Part shown: positions 1-7,727 of the stretch, piece after piece
How the letters are laid out: each line of letters starts with the position of its first letter
Position numbering within the stretch: the first letter of the stretch is position 1
From: Agrobacterium fabrum
GTDB lineage: Bacteria > Pseudomonadota > Alphaproteobacteria > Rhizobiales > Rhizobiaceae
Direction of reading: 5' to 3'
Assembly (NCBI GenBank): GCA_003241215.1
Contig: QFOL01000106.1
Coordinates: forward strand, 1-13,722
DNA: 13,722 nt
Notes under the pieces: model-generated
Database searches by the model: none
What the model saw: the letters and a program-made list of their open reading frames with translations, nothing else
Told to the model about the DNA's origin: nothing
Program-made: the position numbers and the translations under genes

Positions 1-604
1 CAAAGAATCGTATGAGCTCAAGGCCGAGGCGCGCGAACGAGTTGGTAAGGGGTCCTCTCGTGAACTTCGCCGCAACGGTTTGATTCCCGCTGTCATCTAC
101 GGTGACAAGCAGGCCCCCATTTCCATCGCCCTGTCGACCAACGAAGTCACCAAGCGTATCCACGCCGGCGGCTTCATGACGACGGTTGCGACCATCGACG
201 TCGACGGCCAGAAGATCAAGGTTCTGCCGAAGGATTACCAGCTCGATCCGGTCCGCGACTTCACCATGCATGTCGACTTCCTGCGCGTTTCGGGCAACAC
301 GCTCGTCAACGTCGAAGTTCCGGTTCACTTCGTCAACGAAGAAAAGTCGGACATCAAGATCGGCGGCGTTCTGAACATCGTTCGCCACACGGTGGAATTC
401 CACTGCCCGGCCAACGACATTCCGGAATTCATCACGGTTGATCTCGCTGGCCTGAAGATCGGCGACAACGTTCACATTTCGAATGTGAAGCTGCCGAAGA
501 ACATCTCGCCTGTAATCGCCGACCGTGACTTCACGATTGCGACGATCGTTGCTCCGGCCGCTGGCGTTGCAGAAGAAACGACTGAAGAAGCTTCCGAGGA
601 ATAA
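1..604 (+). CDS. rplY: 50S ribosomal protein L25, CTC-type (5' partial)
   Basis: This is the L25/TL5/CTC family ribosomal protein, which binds 5S rRNA in the large subunit. The reading frame is open from base 2, and 200 residues are visible. The text begins [20 protein letters not shown], which is the normal start of the family apart from about two residues, so only the initiation codon and a few bases lie outside the window. The N-terminal L25 domain (about residues 1-95, with [12 protein letters not shown]) is followed by the longer C-terminal TL5/CTC beta domain and a short acidic tail ([10 protein letters not shown]). The full length of about 202 aa fits the long form of L25 rather than the short E. 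coli form. A strong terminator lies 36 nt after the stop. Proximity to pth is common for rplY, although here two signalling genes stand between them. Identification is firm. Confidence 0.95.
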   Translation, partial: KESYELKAEARERVGKGSSRELRRNGLIPAVIYGDKQAPISIALSTNEVTKRIHAGGFMTTVATIDVDGQKIKVLPKDYQLDPVRDFTMHVDFLRVSGNTLVNVEVPVHFVNEEKSDIKIGGVLNIVRHTVEFHCPANDIPEFITVDLAGLKIGDNVHISNVKLPKNISPVIADRDFTIATIVAPAAGVAEETTEEASEE

Positions 605-640
605 TCGGCGGCCGCAAGGCCTGACAGCTTTGAAGTAATG

Positions 641-671
641 AGGCCCGTTCCGTTTTCGGAACGGGCCTTTT
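641..671 (+). terminator. Rho-independent terminator of rplY
   Basis: A perfect 12-bp stem, AGGCCCGTTCCG (641-652) and CGGAACGGGCCT (657-668), has a TTTT loop and runs into a short T tract. It lies 36 nt after the rplY stop. This separates rplY from the downstream signalling genes, which therefore need their own promoter. Confidence 0.9.
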
Positions 672-906
672 AGCTTTTATGAACTTTAAAACCAGAAAGC
701 TCGCCGCCTTCGCAGGATGCGGGGCCTGTTTCAGTGTCGATTAACACTTCCATGAAACGATACCCTCGCGCTGTCGTGGAAACATCGGGCGGGTTGAGAA
801 ATAATGTGGGAAAATGCGGCTCTTGCCGGAAACCCACGCAAAACCTGTTGGAGTGAACGAAACGTGGCGCAGCAAGTCTTGGGGCAAAGGGTAGCTGCAA
901 TCGAAC
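672..906. other. Intergenic leader of the GGDEF-EAL gene
   Basis: About 235 bases lie between the rplY terminator and the next start codon. No gene is supported on either strand: the short ORFs here have no good ribosome binding site and no recognisable product. A promoter for the signalling gene must lie here, but I find no -35/-10 pair good enough to place. The stretch just before the start (AAAGGGTAGC, about 896-905 upstream context) is only a weak Shine-Dalgarno match. Confidence 0.4.
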
Positions 907-3282
907 ATGGCTCATTCCGTCGAAAGTCGCTTTATCGCGATTGTTTCCGGCGCACTTCTCACAGTGGTCGCCCCGCTCTTTACGCTTTTGCTGACGCTTT
1001 CCTACCACGAAGCCATTCGTAGCCAGCGCAACCATATTGAAATTCTGCTGTCGACAAATACCCAGGCGCTTGCCCGGCCCCTGTGGGATCTCGATGACGA
1101 CACCATAAACCAGATTACCGGCACCCTCATCTCCGACCCCATGATCCGGATGGTCGAGGTCAGGGATACGTCCGGCCAGCTCGATATCGTCCAGACGGCC
1201 GGCAGCGATATCATTCAGGATGCGGCCTCGACAAGCCGCGAGGTGACCTACAAGACCACGAAGGGCTCCGTCACCGTCGGGCGGCTGACGGTCTATTACG
1301 ACGATGTCAGCCTTCTGACCTCCCTGAGCCAAACCGAACTGGCCTTCATCACGATTTTCATCCTCGCCGTCCTCACCATCGTTCTTGCCGCCATCGCAGG
1401 CAACCGCTTCATGGTCATCCGCCCGCTGATGCGGCTGGCGGCCGCCATAGAGGCAACACGGCGTCTCGGTTCACGCCACCATGTCGACTGGCGCTCGAAG
1501 GACGAAATCGGCCGGCTGGCGAAAAGTTTCAATGAAATGCAGACCCAGCTCGAAAAGGAAGAGCTGGAGATCAAGAACGCGCATGAGCGAAAGACGGAAA
1601 TCTACAACCGCACGCCCGCCATGCTGTTCTCGCTCGACAGGCATGACCGCATTGCCGCCGTCAGCGATTACTGGGTGGAGGCAACCGGTTACGACCGCGC
1701 CCGGATACTCGGTCTCAACTTCGCGGATCTCATTCACCCCGATGACAGGGCCCTGTTCCAGCAGCGAAAGACGGCGCATCCTTTGCCCGACGCCTCGAAT
1801 AGCGGCATTACCGTGCGTTTCCATTGCATGGATGGCAGCGTCATGGATGCGCTCATCCTCGAAAAACCCCTCGATTCCGGCGACGGCACATGTCTCTGCG
1901 TCATGACCGATGTGACCGAACTGCGCCAGTCGGAAAAGCGCAACCGCCAGCAGGCCATTTCCGACCACCTGACCGGCCTCTTCAACCGTCAGGGCTTCGA
2001 GGCCATTCTCGACCTGCAGATCCGTGAAGCCGACCGCAACCGCAGTGAACTCGCCTGCCTGTTCATCGACCTCGACCGGTTCAAGGCGATCAACGACAAT
2101 CTCGGCCATGCCGCGGGCGACGCCGTTCTCAGACAATTCACGCTGAAGATCGAACCCCTGCTGACGCCGCTGGACAGCGCATCGCGCCTGGGCGGCGATG
2201 AATTCGCCATATTGCTGGCCGGCGACAAGGTGGAAGAGCGCGCGCTGCAATTCTGCGAACGCATCTGCGCCATGCTGGACACGCCCTTCGAGATCGAGAA
2301 CAACAGTATCCGCCTCAGCGCCAGCATCGGCATGGCGGTCTATCCCCTGCACGCCGCGAGCGCCTCCGAGCTTTTGCAGAATGCCGACATGGCCATGTAT
2401 ACCCGCAAGCGAACCGGCAAGAACGGCTCGCAGGTCTTCGACAGCTCGATCACCGACCGGGCGCGCGAACATGCGGAACTGGAGCGGGATATCGCGCAGG
2501 CGCTTTCAGAGGATTGGTTCGAGGCCTATTTTCAGCCGATTCAAAACCTCGCAACCGGCCAGACGGCGGGTTTCGAGGCGCTGCTGCGCCTCAACCACCC
2601 GGATAAGGGCTTGCTCTCCCCCGCCGCGATCATCAGCCTTGCGGAAGAAAACGGCACCATTCACCGCATCGGCAATGTCATTCTCGATCAGTCTATCGCC
2701 AATCTCGCCAGGCTGTCGCGCCTGCCGGGCATGGAGCAGACCTATGTGGCGGTGAATTTTTCGCCGCTGCAATTCGAACCAGGGTTGCCGACGCGCATCG
2801 CCGGCGTACTGCACCGTCACGGCATTCTTCCCGGACGGCTGGTCATCGAAATCACCGAAGCCGTCATCATGAAGGACGACCCGCAAATCCGGGCGATCCT
2901 CAACGCCATCCACCAGCTCGGCTGCCGCATCGCACTGGACGATTTCGGCACCGGTTATTCTTCGCTCAGCTATCTCAGCCGTTTCCCCGTCGATATCGTC
3001 AAGATCGACCAGTCCTTCACCCGCTCGATCTGCGACGACAGGATGGAGATCAGGCAGCGCAACCGCATGCTGGTCGAGGGCATAGCCGCCATCTCGCACA
3101 AGATGAATTGCGCCGTCATTGCCGAGGGGGTCGAGACGGAAGAGCAGAAGGAACTGCTGAGCGATATTGGCGCGGATTTCGGGCAGGGTTATTTCTTCGC
3201 GCGCCCGCAACCGGTCGAAGGGCTGATCACCTCACTCGACACGGCGTCCGGACAAGGCTGCGCCGTGGCGCGGCAAGCGTGA
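907..3282 (+). CDS. Membrane-bound HAMP-PAS-GGDEF-EAL protein (cyclic di-GMP cyclase/phosphodiesterase)
   Basis: A 791-aa dual-domain cyclic di-GMP enzyme. A first membrane helix (about residues 8-32) is followed by a periplasmic segment of about 110 residues (ARPLWDLDDDTINQI, typical of sensor regions in this class), a second helix (about 144-168), HAMP (about 168-220), PAS (about 230-342), GGDEF (about 352-510) and EAL (about 525-775). The cyclase motif GGDEF (429-433) is intact, but the product-inhibition site that is normally RxxD reads TPLD (420-423), so its arginine is missing. The phosphodiesterase residues look complete: EALLR (557-561), N617 in NFSP, EITE (648-651), DDFGTGYSS (678-686), K699, AEGVET (739-744) and GQGY (759-762). 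Both activities are therefore possible, with the direction probably set by the periplasmic or PAS input. The start at 907 puts the first helix next to the N-terminus. The solute-binding-type gene begins 17 nt after its stop. Domain calls are firm; the signal sensed is unknown. Confidence 0.93.
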   Translation: MAHSVESRFIAIVSGALLTVVAPLFTLLLTLSYHEAIRSQRNHIEILLSTNTQALARPLWDLDDDTINQITGTLISDPMIRMVEVRDTSGQLDIVQTAGSDIIQDAASTSREVTYKTTKGSVTVGRLTVYYDDVSLLTSLSQTELAFITIFILAVLTIVLAAIAGNRFMVIRPLMRLAAAIEATRRLGSRHHVDWRSKDEIGRLAKSFNEMQTQLEKEELEIKNAHERKTEIYNRTPAMLFSLDRHDRIAAVSDYWVEATGYDRARILGLNFADLIHPDDRALFQQRKTAHPLPDASNSGITVRFHCMDGSVMDALILEKPLDSGDGTCLCVMTDVTELRQSEKRNRQQAISDHLTGLFNRQGFEAILDLQIREADRNRSELACLFIDLDRFKAINDNLGHAAGDAVLRQFTLKIEPLLTPLDSASRLGGDEFAILLAGDKVEERALQFCERICAMLDTPFEIENNSIRLSASIGMAVYPLHAASASELLQNADMAMYTRKRTGKNGSQVFDSSITDRAREHAELERDIAQALSEDWFEAYFQPIQNLATGQTAGFEALLRLNHPDKGLLSPAAIISLAEENGTIHRIGNVILDQSIANLARLSRLPGMEQTYVAVNFSPLQFEPGLPTRIAGVLHRHGILPGRLVIEITEAVIMKDDPQIRAILNAIHQLGCRIALDDFGTGYSSLSYLSRFPVDIVKIDQSFTRSICDDRMEIRQRNRMLVEGIAAISHKMNCAVIAEGVETEEQKELLSDIGADFGQGYFFARPQPVEGLITSLDTASGQGCAVARQA

Positions 3283-3299
3283 ACCTCCAGGGGGGAGCC

Positions 3300-4013
3300 A
3301 TGGGATTGATCCGCTTTTGCCTCATCTTTCTTGCTCTCGCCACTCCGGCCAGCGCGGCCAAACTTTTCCTGACGACCGAGGTCTATCCGCCCTACAATCT
3401 GCAGGCCAGCGACGGCAGTGTGCACGGCGTCTATTTCGACCAGCTCAAGACGGTGCTTGAGGATACCGACACCAGCTACGAGGTCGTCGTCATGCCCTGG
3501 GCGCGGGCCATCGCACTGGCCAGCACACAGGCCATGCATTGCGTTTTCGCCGCGGCGAGAACACCGGAACGCGAAAAGCTGTTCAAATGGGTGGCGCCGA
3601 TCCATATCGACCGCAACATCCTGGTGGCGCGCCGCAAGGCGAATATCGAAGCCTCCAGCCTCGATGAAGCCAAGAAATATCGGGTGGGAACCCAGCGCGG
3701 GGATTACACCGAAGCGCTTCTTGAAAAGCTCGGTTTCCCGCAGGTGGATGTCAGCGCGGATTTCGAGATCACGCTGCACAAGCTGAAAGCCGGCCGCATC
3801 GACCTGATGCCCATGTCTGAAAGCACCTTCAAGGGCCTGCCCGCCAACACTTTCCGGGAGGTGATGACACTGACCCGGCAACAGCTTGGCCTTGCCTGCA
3901 ATAAAAGCGTTCCCGACGAGGTGATCGCGAAACTGCAGGCCCGGCTGGACCGGTTGATCGCCGATGGAACGCAGCAGCGGATATTCGACCGCTACAACCT
4001 CGTCAGCCCCTAA
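3300..4013 (+). CDS. Exported solute-binding-type protein (SBP_bac_3-like)
   Basis: A 237-aa protein with a clear signal peptide (residues 1-19/20, hydrophobic LIRFCLIFLALATPASAA). It reads like a small type-3 periplasmic amino-acid-binding protein: TTEVYPPYN near the mature N-terminus, then GVYFDQL, MPWARAI, and YRVGTQRGDYTEALLEKLGF. There is no lipobox cysteine, so it should be free in the periplasm. The ATG at 3300 follows an excellent Shine-Dalgarno run (AGGGGGGAG) and gives the signal peptide, so the start is firm. No permease or ATPase gene is nearby. Its partner is the upstream GGDEF-EAL membrane protein, with which it probably shares a transcript. I infer a sensory rather than a transport role: it may present a ligand to the periplasmic part of that enzyme. 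An orphan transport component is the alternative. Confidence 0.85.
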   Translation: MGLIRFCLIFLALATPASAAKLFLTTEVYPPYNLQASDGSVHGVYFDQLKTVLEDTDTSYEVVVMPWARAIALASTQAMHCVFAAARTPEREKLFKWVAPIHIDRNILVARRKANIEASSLDEAKKYRVGTQRGDYTEALLEKLGFPQVDVSADFEITLHKLKAGRIDLMPMSESTFKGLPANTFREVMTLTRQQLGLACNKSVPDEVIAKLQARLDRLIADGTQQRIFDRYNLVSP

Positions 4014-4052
4014 GCGGCCGGTTCGGCGTCCGCTGCAAAATTCATAAAAGGA

Positions 4053-4116
4053 TTGACAGCCGGCGCTTTTCGGGGTGGTGACAACAGCATCATCAGGCAA
4101 AACGCGGACATGCCCC
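4053..4116 (+). promoter_or_regulatory. Possible pth promoter (-35 only clear)
   Basis: A perfect TTGACA at 4053-4058 stands 58 nt before the pth start codon in the 103-nt gap after the solute-binding-type gene. The -10 at a 17-18 nt spacing (TGGTGA/GGTGAC) is poor, so this is only a candidate. Confidence 0.3.
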
Positions 4117-4833
4117 ATGAAGATCATCGCAGGCCTCGGCAATCCCGGCGCACAATATGCCGGAAACCGTCACAATATCGGCTTCATGGCCGTCGATGCG
4201 CTGCAGCGCCTGCCCTCCTTTGCGCCCTGGTCGAAGAAATTCAAGGCGGAAATTTCCGAAGGCGAGATCGACGGCGAAAAGGTTCTGCTGATGAAGCCGC
4301 TCACCTACATGAACCTTTCGGGCGAATCCGTCGGCGAAGCCATGCGCTTCTTCAAGCTCGCACCGGCGGATATCATCGCCATTCATGACGAGCTCGATCT
4401 GCCGGCCGGCCGCGCACGCATCAAGACGGGCGGCGGCCATGGCGGTCATAACGGCCTGAAATCGCTCGACGCCCATTGCGGCAGGGAATACCGCCGCCTG
4501 CGCCTCGGCATCGGCCATCCCGGCGACAAGGAAAGGGTGCATGGCCACGTCCTCGGCGATTTCGCCAAGGCCGACCGGGTCTGGCTCGATCCGCTTCTGG
4601 ACGCCATTGCCGACAATGCCGCCATGCTGGTGAAAGCCGAGGATTCGCAGCTGATGAACAAGCTGGCGCTCGCCACCGGCAGCAAGCCGGAAGCCGAGAA
4701 GCCGGCCAAGGCAGCCAGACCCGCGGCGCAATCCCATATCCATCAGGCGCGTAACAGCGCCCAGCCGAAAAAACTGCCGGAAACCGGCCCCATGGCCGAA
4801 ATGCTGAAGCGCATGTTCGGCAAGAAGGACTAG
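4117..4833 (+). CDS. pth: Peptidyl-tRNA hydrolase
   Basis: Pth cleaves the ester bond of peptidyl-tRNAs released prematurely from ribosomes, recycling tRNA in the cytoplasm. The 238-aa product starts [11 protein letters not shown] and carries the expected active-site residues by comparison with E. coli Pth: N9, H19, N66 (YMNLSG), D91 (HDELDLP), and H111-N112 in GGGHGGHNG. The ATG at 4117 is chosen because the family begins exactly at this MKxIxGLGNPG motif; the in-frame upstream extension to 4075 has no family match. The ribosome binding site is weak. A low-complexity tail rich in Ala, Lys and Pro (about residues 190-238) extends beyond the usual ~190-aa core and ends in a basic [13 protein letters not shown] gene starts 7 nt later, probably on the same transcript. 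Confidence 0.96.
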   Translation: MKIIAGLGNPGAQYAGNRHNIGFMAVDALQRLPSFAPWSKKFKAEISEGEIDGEKVLLMKPLTYMNLSGESVGEAMRFFKLAPADIIAIHDELDLPAGRARIKTGGGHGGHNGLKSLDAHCGREYRRLRLGIGHPGDKERVHGHVLGDFAKADRVWLDPLLDAIADNAAMLVKAEDSQLMNKLALATGSKPEAEKPAKAARPAAQSHIHQARNSAQPKKLPETGPMAEMLKRMFGKKD

Positions 4834-4840
4834 ATCGCGA

Positions 4841-5293
4841 ATGTCTTCAGAGACCATCGTCCTGCGCGAAGCCGAAGCCCGCGACCTGCCCGGCCTGCTT
4901 GACCTTTACCGGGCGCTCAATCCGTCCGATCCGGAAATGACAGCGGAAAAAGCGACTACGGCTTTTGCGGCCATGCTCGCCCAGCCGGGCCTGACCGTGT
5001 TTCTTGCTACCGAAGGCGAAGAAGCGGTCGCCACCGCGACGCTGCAGATCGTTCCGAACCTGACGCGCGCCGCCCGTCCCTATGCCCTTATCGAAAATGT
5101 GGTGACGCTGGAAAACCGTCGCGGCCGCGGATATGGCCGCGCGGTGGTGCGCCATGCCGTCGAGGCGGCTTTTGCGGCGAACTGCTACAAGGTGATGCTG
5201 CTGACCGGGCGACAACGCCCGGAGGTTCACGCCTTTTACGAAAGCTGCGGCTTCGTGCAGAACAAGACGGGTTTTCAGATAAGGCAGGATTAA
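4841..5293 (+). CDS. GNAT-family N-acetyltransferase
   Basis: A 150-aa single-domain acetyltransferase. The acetyl-CoA-binding motif A is clear: VVTLENRRGRGYGRAVVRHA (about 87-106, with R94-x-x-G97-x-G99). The motif B region has HAFYESCGF (130-138). The substrate cannot be told from the sequence. It starts 7 nt after the pth stop, so it is likely co-transcribed with pth, and it converges on clpS2 with only 3 nt between the two stops. Family assignment is firm; the function is open. Confidence 0.9.
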   Translation: MSSETIVLREAEARDLPGLLDLYRALNPSDPEMTAEKATTAFAAMLAQPGLTVFLATEGEEAVATATLQIVPNLTRAARPYALIENVVTLENRRGRGYGRAVVRHAVEAAFAANCYKVMLLTGRQRPEVHAFYESCGFVQNKTGFQIRQD

Positions 5294-5296
5294 TGC

Positions 5297-5608
5297 TCAC
5301 TCCTCCGGCTCGGTGGTGAACATCAGCGGAAATCCCGCCTCCTTGCCGAGATCGGTCGCTTCCTTGGCCTTGGTCTCGGCAATATCCCGCTCGCAGACGA
5401 CGACGACCGCACTGCCGAAGCGATGCGCCGTCATCATCACCCGGTGGCCGGTCTCCTCGCTCATGCGGAACACGGCCTTCAGCACCACGGTAACGAACTC
5501 ACGCGGCGTATAGTCGTCATTCAGCAGAATGACCTTGTAAAGCTTCGGCCGCTCCAGCTTCGGTTTGACTTTCGGTTTTGGCTTGAGATCGACAGGACTG
5601 TCACTCAT
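5297..5608 (-). CDS. clpS2: ATP-dependent Clp protease adaptor ClpS (ClpS2 type)
   Basis: ClpS binds the N-domain of ClpA and hands N-end-rule substrates to ClpAP. From the ATG at 5608 the product is 103 aa, MSDSPVDLKPKPKVKPKLER followed by the core fold. The N-degron pocket motif NDDYTPREFV (N30, D31, D32) and H62 in MTAHRFG are visible, as is the C-terminal CERDIAETKA segment. The sequence matches what I recall of the second ClpS paralogue of Agrobacterium, which lacks the HNHG signature of ClpS1. An in-frame ATG at 5647 would add 13 residues (MNNRDERQARATM) and has a GGGG about 8 nt upstream, so the start is not certain. The gene is divergent from ychF and convergent with the GNAT gene. 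Confidence 0.92.
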   Translation of the reverse strand: MSDSPVDLKPKPKVKPKLERPKLYKVILLNDDYTPREFVTVVLKAVFRMSEETGHRVMMTAHRFGSAVVVVCERDIAETKAKEATDLGKEAGFPLMFTTEPEE

Positions 5609-5647
5609 CATGGTCGCCCGTGCCTGTCGCTCATCGCGGTTGTTCAT

Positions 5648-5848
5648 GGGAAACCCCGTTGACGACGAAAGATCGATCGCTTGACCCGCTTATATTGCGC
5701 CGCAACCGCAGCATCAGCAAGCCTGCCCGAAATTTCGCACCATTAAAGGGGCTTTGCCCGCACAAATCGGCCCGCGGGCTTGACCTTGCCCTGCCCTTTC
5801 CGCAAAAGGCTCCTCAACGAATTCTTTCAAACGGACAGGTTTCAAGCC
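5648..5848. other. Divergent intergenic region between clpS2 and ychF
   Basis: About 200 bases that must hold promoters for both neighbours. A TATAAG-like -10 for clpS2 on the - strand is visible around 5690-5695, but no matching -35 at a normal distance. No RNA gene or further ORF is supported. An in-frame extension of ychF upstream to 5780 exists but does not match the family start. Confidence 0.35.
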
Positions 5849-6952
5849 ATGGGCTTCAAATGCGGTATTGTTGGTTTGCCAAATGTCGGCAAGTCCACTC
5901 TCTTCAACGCGCTGACGAAAACGGCAGCGGCGCAGGCCGCCAACTATCCCTTCTGCACCATCGAGCCGAATACCGGCGAAGTGGCGGTTCCTGATGTGCG
6001 CATGAAAATCCTTGCCGACATTGCCGGCTCGAAGGAAATCATCCCGACCCGCATCTCCTTCGTCGACATCGCCGGCCTGGTGCGCGGCGCATCGAAGGGT
6101 GAAGGCCTCGGCAACCAGTTCCTCGCCAATATCCGCGAAGTGGACGCCGTGGTTCACGTTCTGCGCTGCTTCGAGGATGACGACATTACCCACGTCGAAG
6201 GCCGCATCAACCCCGTGGCCGATGCCGAAACCATCGAGACCGAGCTGATGCTTTCCGACCTCGAAAGCCTTGAGCGCCGCACGGAACAGACCCGCAAGCG
6301 CGCCACCGGCAAGGACAAGGAATCCTTGGCGCAACTGCCGCTGATGGAAGCCTCGCTGAAGCTCCTGAACGAAGGCAAGCCGGTCCGCACCCTGCTCTCC
6401 ACGCTCGATGCCGAAGAACTGCGCATCCTTCAGGGCCTCAACCTCCTGACCGCGCATCCGGTTCTCTACGTCTGCAACGTCGCCGAAAGCGACGCCGTCG
6501 ACGGCAACGAACACACGAAGGCCGTTGCCGAAATGGCGAAGGCCCAGGGCGCCGAGACCGTCGTCATTTCCGCGGCGATCGAATCCGAAGTCGCGCAGCT
6601 TCCCGATGAAGAAGCGAAGGAATTCCTCTCGGCCCTCGGCCTTGAGGAAGCAGGCCTCGACCGACTGATCCGCGCCGGCTACAAGCTGCTCGATCTCATC
6701 ACCTATTTCACCGTCGGCCCGAAGGAATGCCGCGCCTGGACCATCGAGCGCGGCACCAAGGCCCCGCAGGCCGCCGGCGTCATCCACTCCGATTTCGAGC
6801 GCGGCTTCATCCGCGCCAACACCATCGCCTATAACGACTACGTCGCCTTCAAGGGCGAAGTCGGCGCGAAGGAAGCTGGCAAGGCGCGTGACGAAGGCAA
6901 GGAATATGTGGTTCAGGACGGCGACGTCATCCACTTCCGCTTCAACACCTGA
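5849..6952 (+). CDS. ychF: Redox-regulated ribosome-associated ATPase YchF (OLA1 family)
   Basis: A 367-aa, near-universal P-loop protein of the Obg/OLA1 family that associates with ribosomes and hydrolyses ATP rather than GTP. The Walker A is GLPNVGKST (residues 9-17), switch II is DIAGLVRGASKGEGLGNQFL (73-92), and the usual G4 motif NKxD is replaced by NVAE (210-213), the known basis of ATP preference in this family. A helical insertion (about 130-200) and a C-terminal TGS domain (about 280-365, ending VQDGDVIHFRFNT) complete the standard layout. The start at MGFKCGIVGLPNVGKS is the family start; the reading frame is open a little further upstream but that part has no match. The gene looks intact. 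Confidence 0.97.
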   Translation: MGFKCGIVGLPNVGKSTLFNALTKTAAAQAANYPFCTIEPNTGEVAVPDVRMKILADIAGSKEIIPTRISFVDIAGLVRGASKGEGLGNQFLANIREVDAVVHVLRCFEDDDITHVEGRINPVADAETIETELMLSDLESLERRTEQTRKRATGKDKESLAQLPLMEASLKLLNEGKPVRTLLSTLDAEELRILQGLNLLTAHPVLYVCNVAESDAVDGNEHTKAVAEMAKAQGAETVVISAAIESEVAQLPDEEAKEFLSALGLEEAGLDRLIRAGYKLLDLITYFTVGPKECRAWTIERGTKAPQAAGVIHSDFERGFIRANTIAYNDYVAFKGEVGAKEAGKARDEGKEYVVQDGDVIHFRFNT

Positions 6953-7014
6953 TCTGGCCTTTGGCGGCTTCGATAAGGTCCGCCAAGAAGGGTAACCGAA
7001 CATTGCCGCACGGT

Positions 7015-7140
7015 TTCTTCTCCCCGCCGGGGAGAAGGTGGCCCGAAGGACCGGATGAGGGACAAGCTCTCCGAATCTCTACCCTCATCCCCTCATCCCC
7101 TCATCCCGCTGCCGCGGACTTCTCCCCCTCGGGGAGAAGA
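7015..7140. repeat. RIME-like intergenic palindromic element
   Basis: A mosaic of two hairpins: TTCTCCCC-GCC-GGGGAGAA at 7018-7036 and CTTCTCCCC-CTC-GGGGAGAAG at 7119-7139. They flank GGATGAGGG (7053-7061) and a run of CCTCATCC. The pattern of CTCCCC/GGGGAG palindromes with GGATGAGGG is that of the short intergenic mosaic elements scattered through Rhizobiaceae genomes (RIME class). An 8-bp unit, CCTCATCC, is repeated three times at 7083-7106. It lies between ychF and the MaoC pair and probably also acts as transcript-end structure for ychF. Confidence 0.75.
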
Positions 7141-7185
7141 AACAAGACCCTTGCTCGTCCCATTCCTCCGCATCGCATCCTCGAT

Positions 7186-7207
7186 TTGACCTTTACGTAA
7201 AGGGCAA
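7186..7207 (+). promoter_or_regulatory. Palindromic operator (MerR/LiuR-like) before the MaoC pair
   Basis: A perfect 12-bp palindrome, CTTTACGTAAAG (7191-7202), extends outward to TTG...CAA (7186-7207) with one mismatched pair (7189/7204). The left end overlaps a good -35 (TTGACC). With the 19-bp spacing typical of MerR-type promoters, the -10 would be near 7211-7216 (CATCTT, poor). The centre TTTACGTAAA resembles operators of MerR-family regulators of acyl-CoA catabolism such as LiuR; the regulator identity is inference. Confidence 0.55.
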
Positions 7208-7253
7208 AATCATCTTAGATGCGCCGACATTGACTGTGCGAAGGGAGGAAACC

Positions 7254-7727
7254 ATGGCGCCGGTCGCGACATATGCCTATGAGGATTTTTCCGTTGGGCG
7301 GGAATTCCCCCTCGGGCCACAATCGATTTCCGCAGCACAGATCATCGAATTCGCCAGCGAGTTCGATCCCCAGCCCATGCATCTTTCAGAAGAAGCCGGA
7401 CGCCAGAGCATCCTCGGCGGGTTGGCCGCCTCCGGCTGGCACACTTGCAGCCTGTTGATGCGGATGATGGCCGACAGCTACATTTCGGATTCGACATCGC
7501 AGGGCAGCCCCGGCATCGATTATGTCGACTGGAAAAAGCCGGTGCTGGCGGGCGATACGCTTTCAGGAAAATCCATCGTGCTGGAACAGCGCCCTTCCGC
7601 TTCGCGCCCCGGCATCGGCCTCGTGAAATTTCGCCACGAGCTTTATAACCAGCGCGGCGTTCTGGTTTCGCACGGCGAAAACACCGTGATGTTCCTGACG
7701 CGCGCAAACGGAGACGTTGCAGCATGA
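7254..7727 (+). CDS. MaoC-family dehydratase (hot-dog fold), first of a pair
   Basis: A 157-aa hot-dog-fold protein of the MaoC/(R)-enoyl-CoA hydratase family. The hydratase motif is visible as FASEFDPQPMHLSEEAG, with the usual catalytic Asp (D38) and His (H43), followed by GGLAASGWHT. Such proteins hydrate enoyl-CoA thioesters; the actual substrate is not evident. The ATG at 7254 is preceded by a strong Shine-Dalgarno AGGGAGGA (about 7242-7249), so the TTG-initiated longer form beginning at 7230 is unlikely. The stop overlaps the start of the next gene (ATGA), which is a paralogue, so the two are translationally coupled and may form a heteromer. The palindromic operator upstream probably controls both. 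Confidence 0.9.
   Translation: MAPVATYAYEDFSVGREFPLGPQSISAAQIIEFASEFDPQPMHLSEEAGRQSILGGLAASGWHTCSLLMRMMADSYISDSTSQGSPGIDYVDWKKPVLAGDTLSGKSIVLEQRPSASRPGIGLVKFRHELYNQRGVLVSHGENTVMFLTRANGDVAA

Noticed and set aside
4093..4857. 254-codon open frame on the - strand over pth
   Set aside because: Antisense to an intact pth with the full active site; no domain recognised.
6961..6986. TTGGCGG/CCGCCAA inverted repeat as ychF terminator
   Set aside because: Only 7 bp with a 12-nt loop and no T tract on either side, so I do not call it a terminator.
5714..7003. 429-codon open frame on the - strand over ychF
   Set aside because: It lies wholly antisense to an intact ychF with all family motifs. Its product is Gly/Asp/Val-rich with no recognisable domain, as expected from high-GC codon bias.
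7083..7106. Short CRISPR-like array
   Set aside because: Three contiguous 8-bp units without spacers; this is slippage within an intergenic palindromic element.
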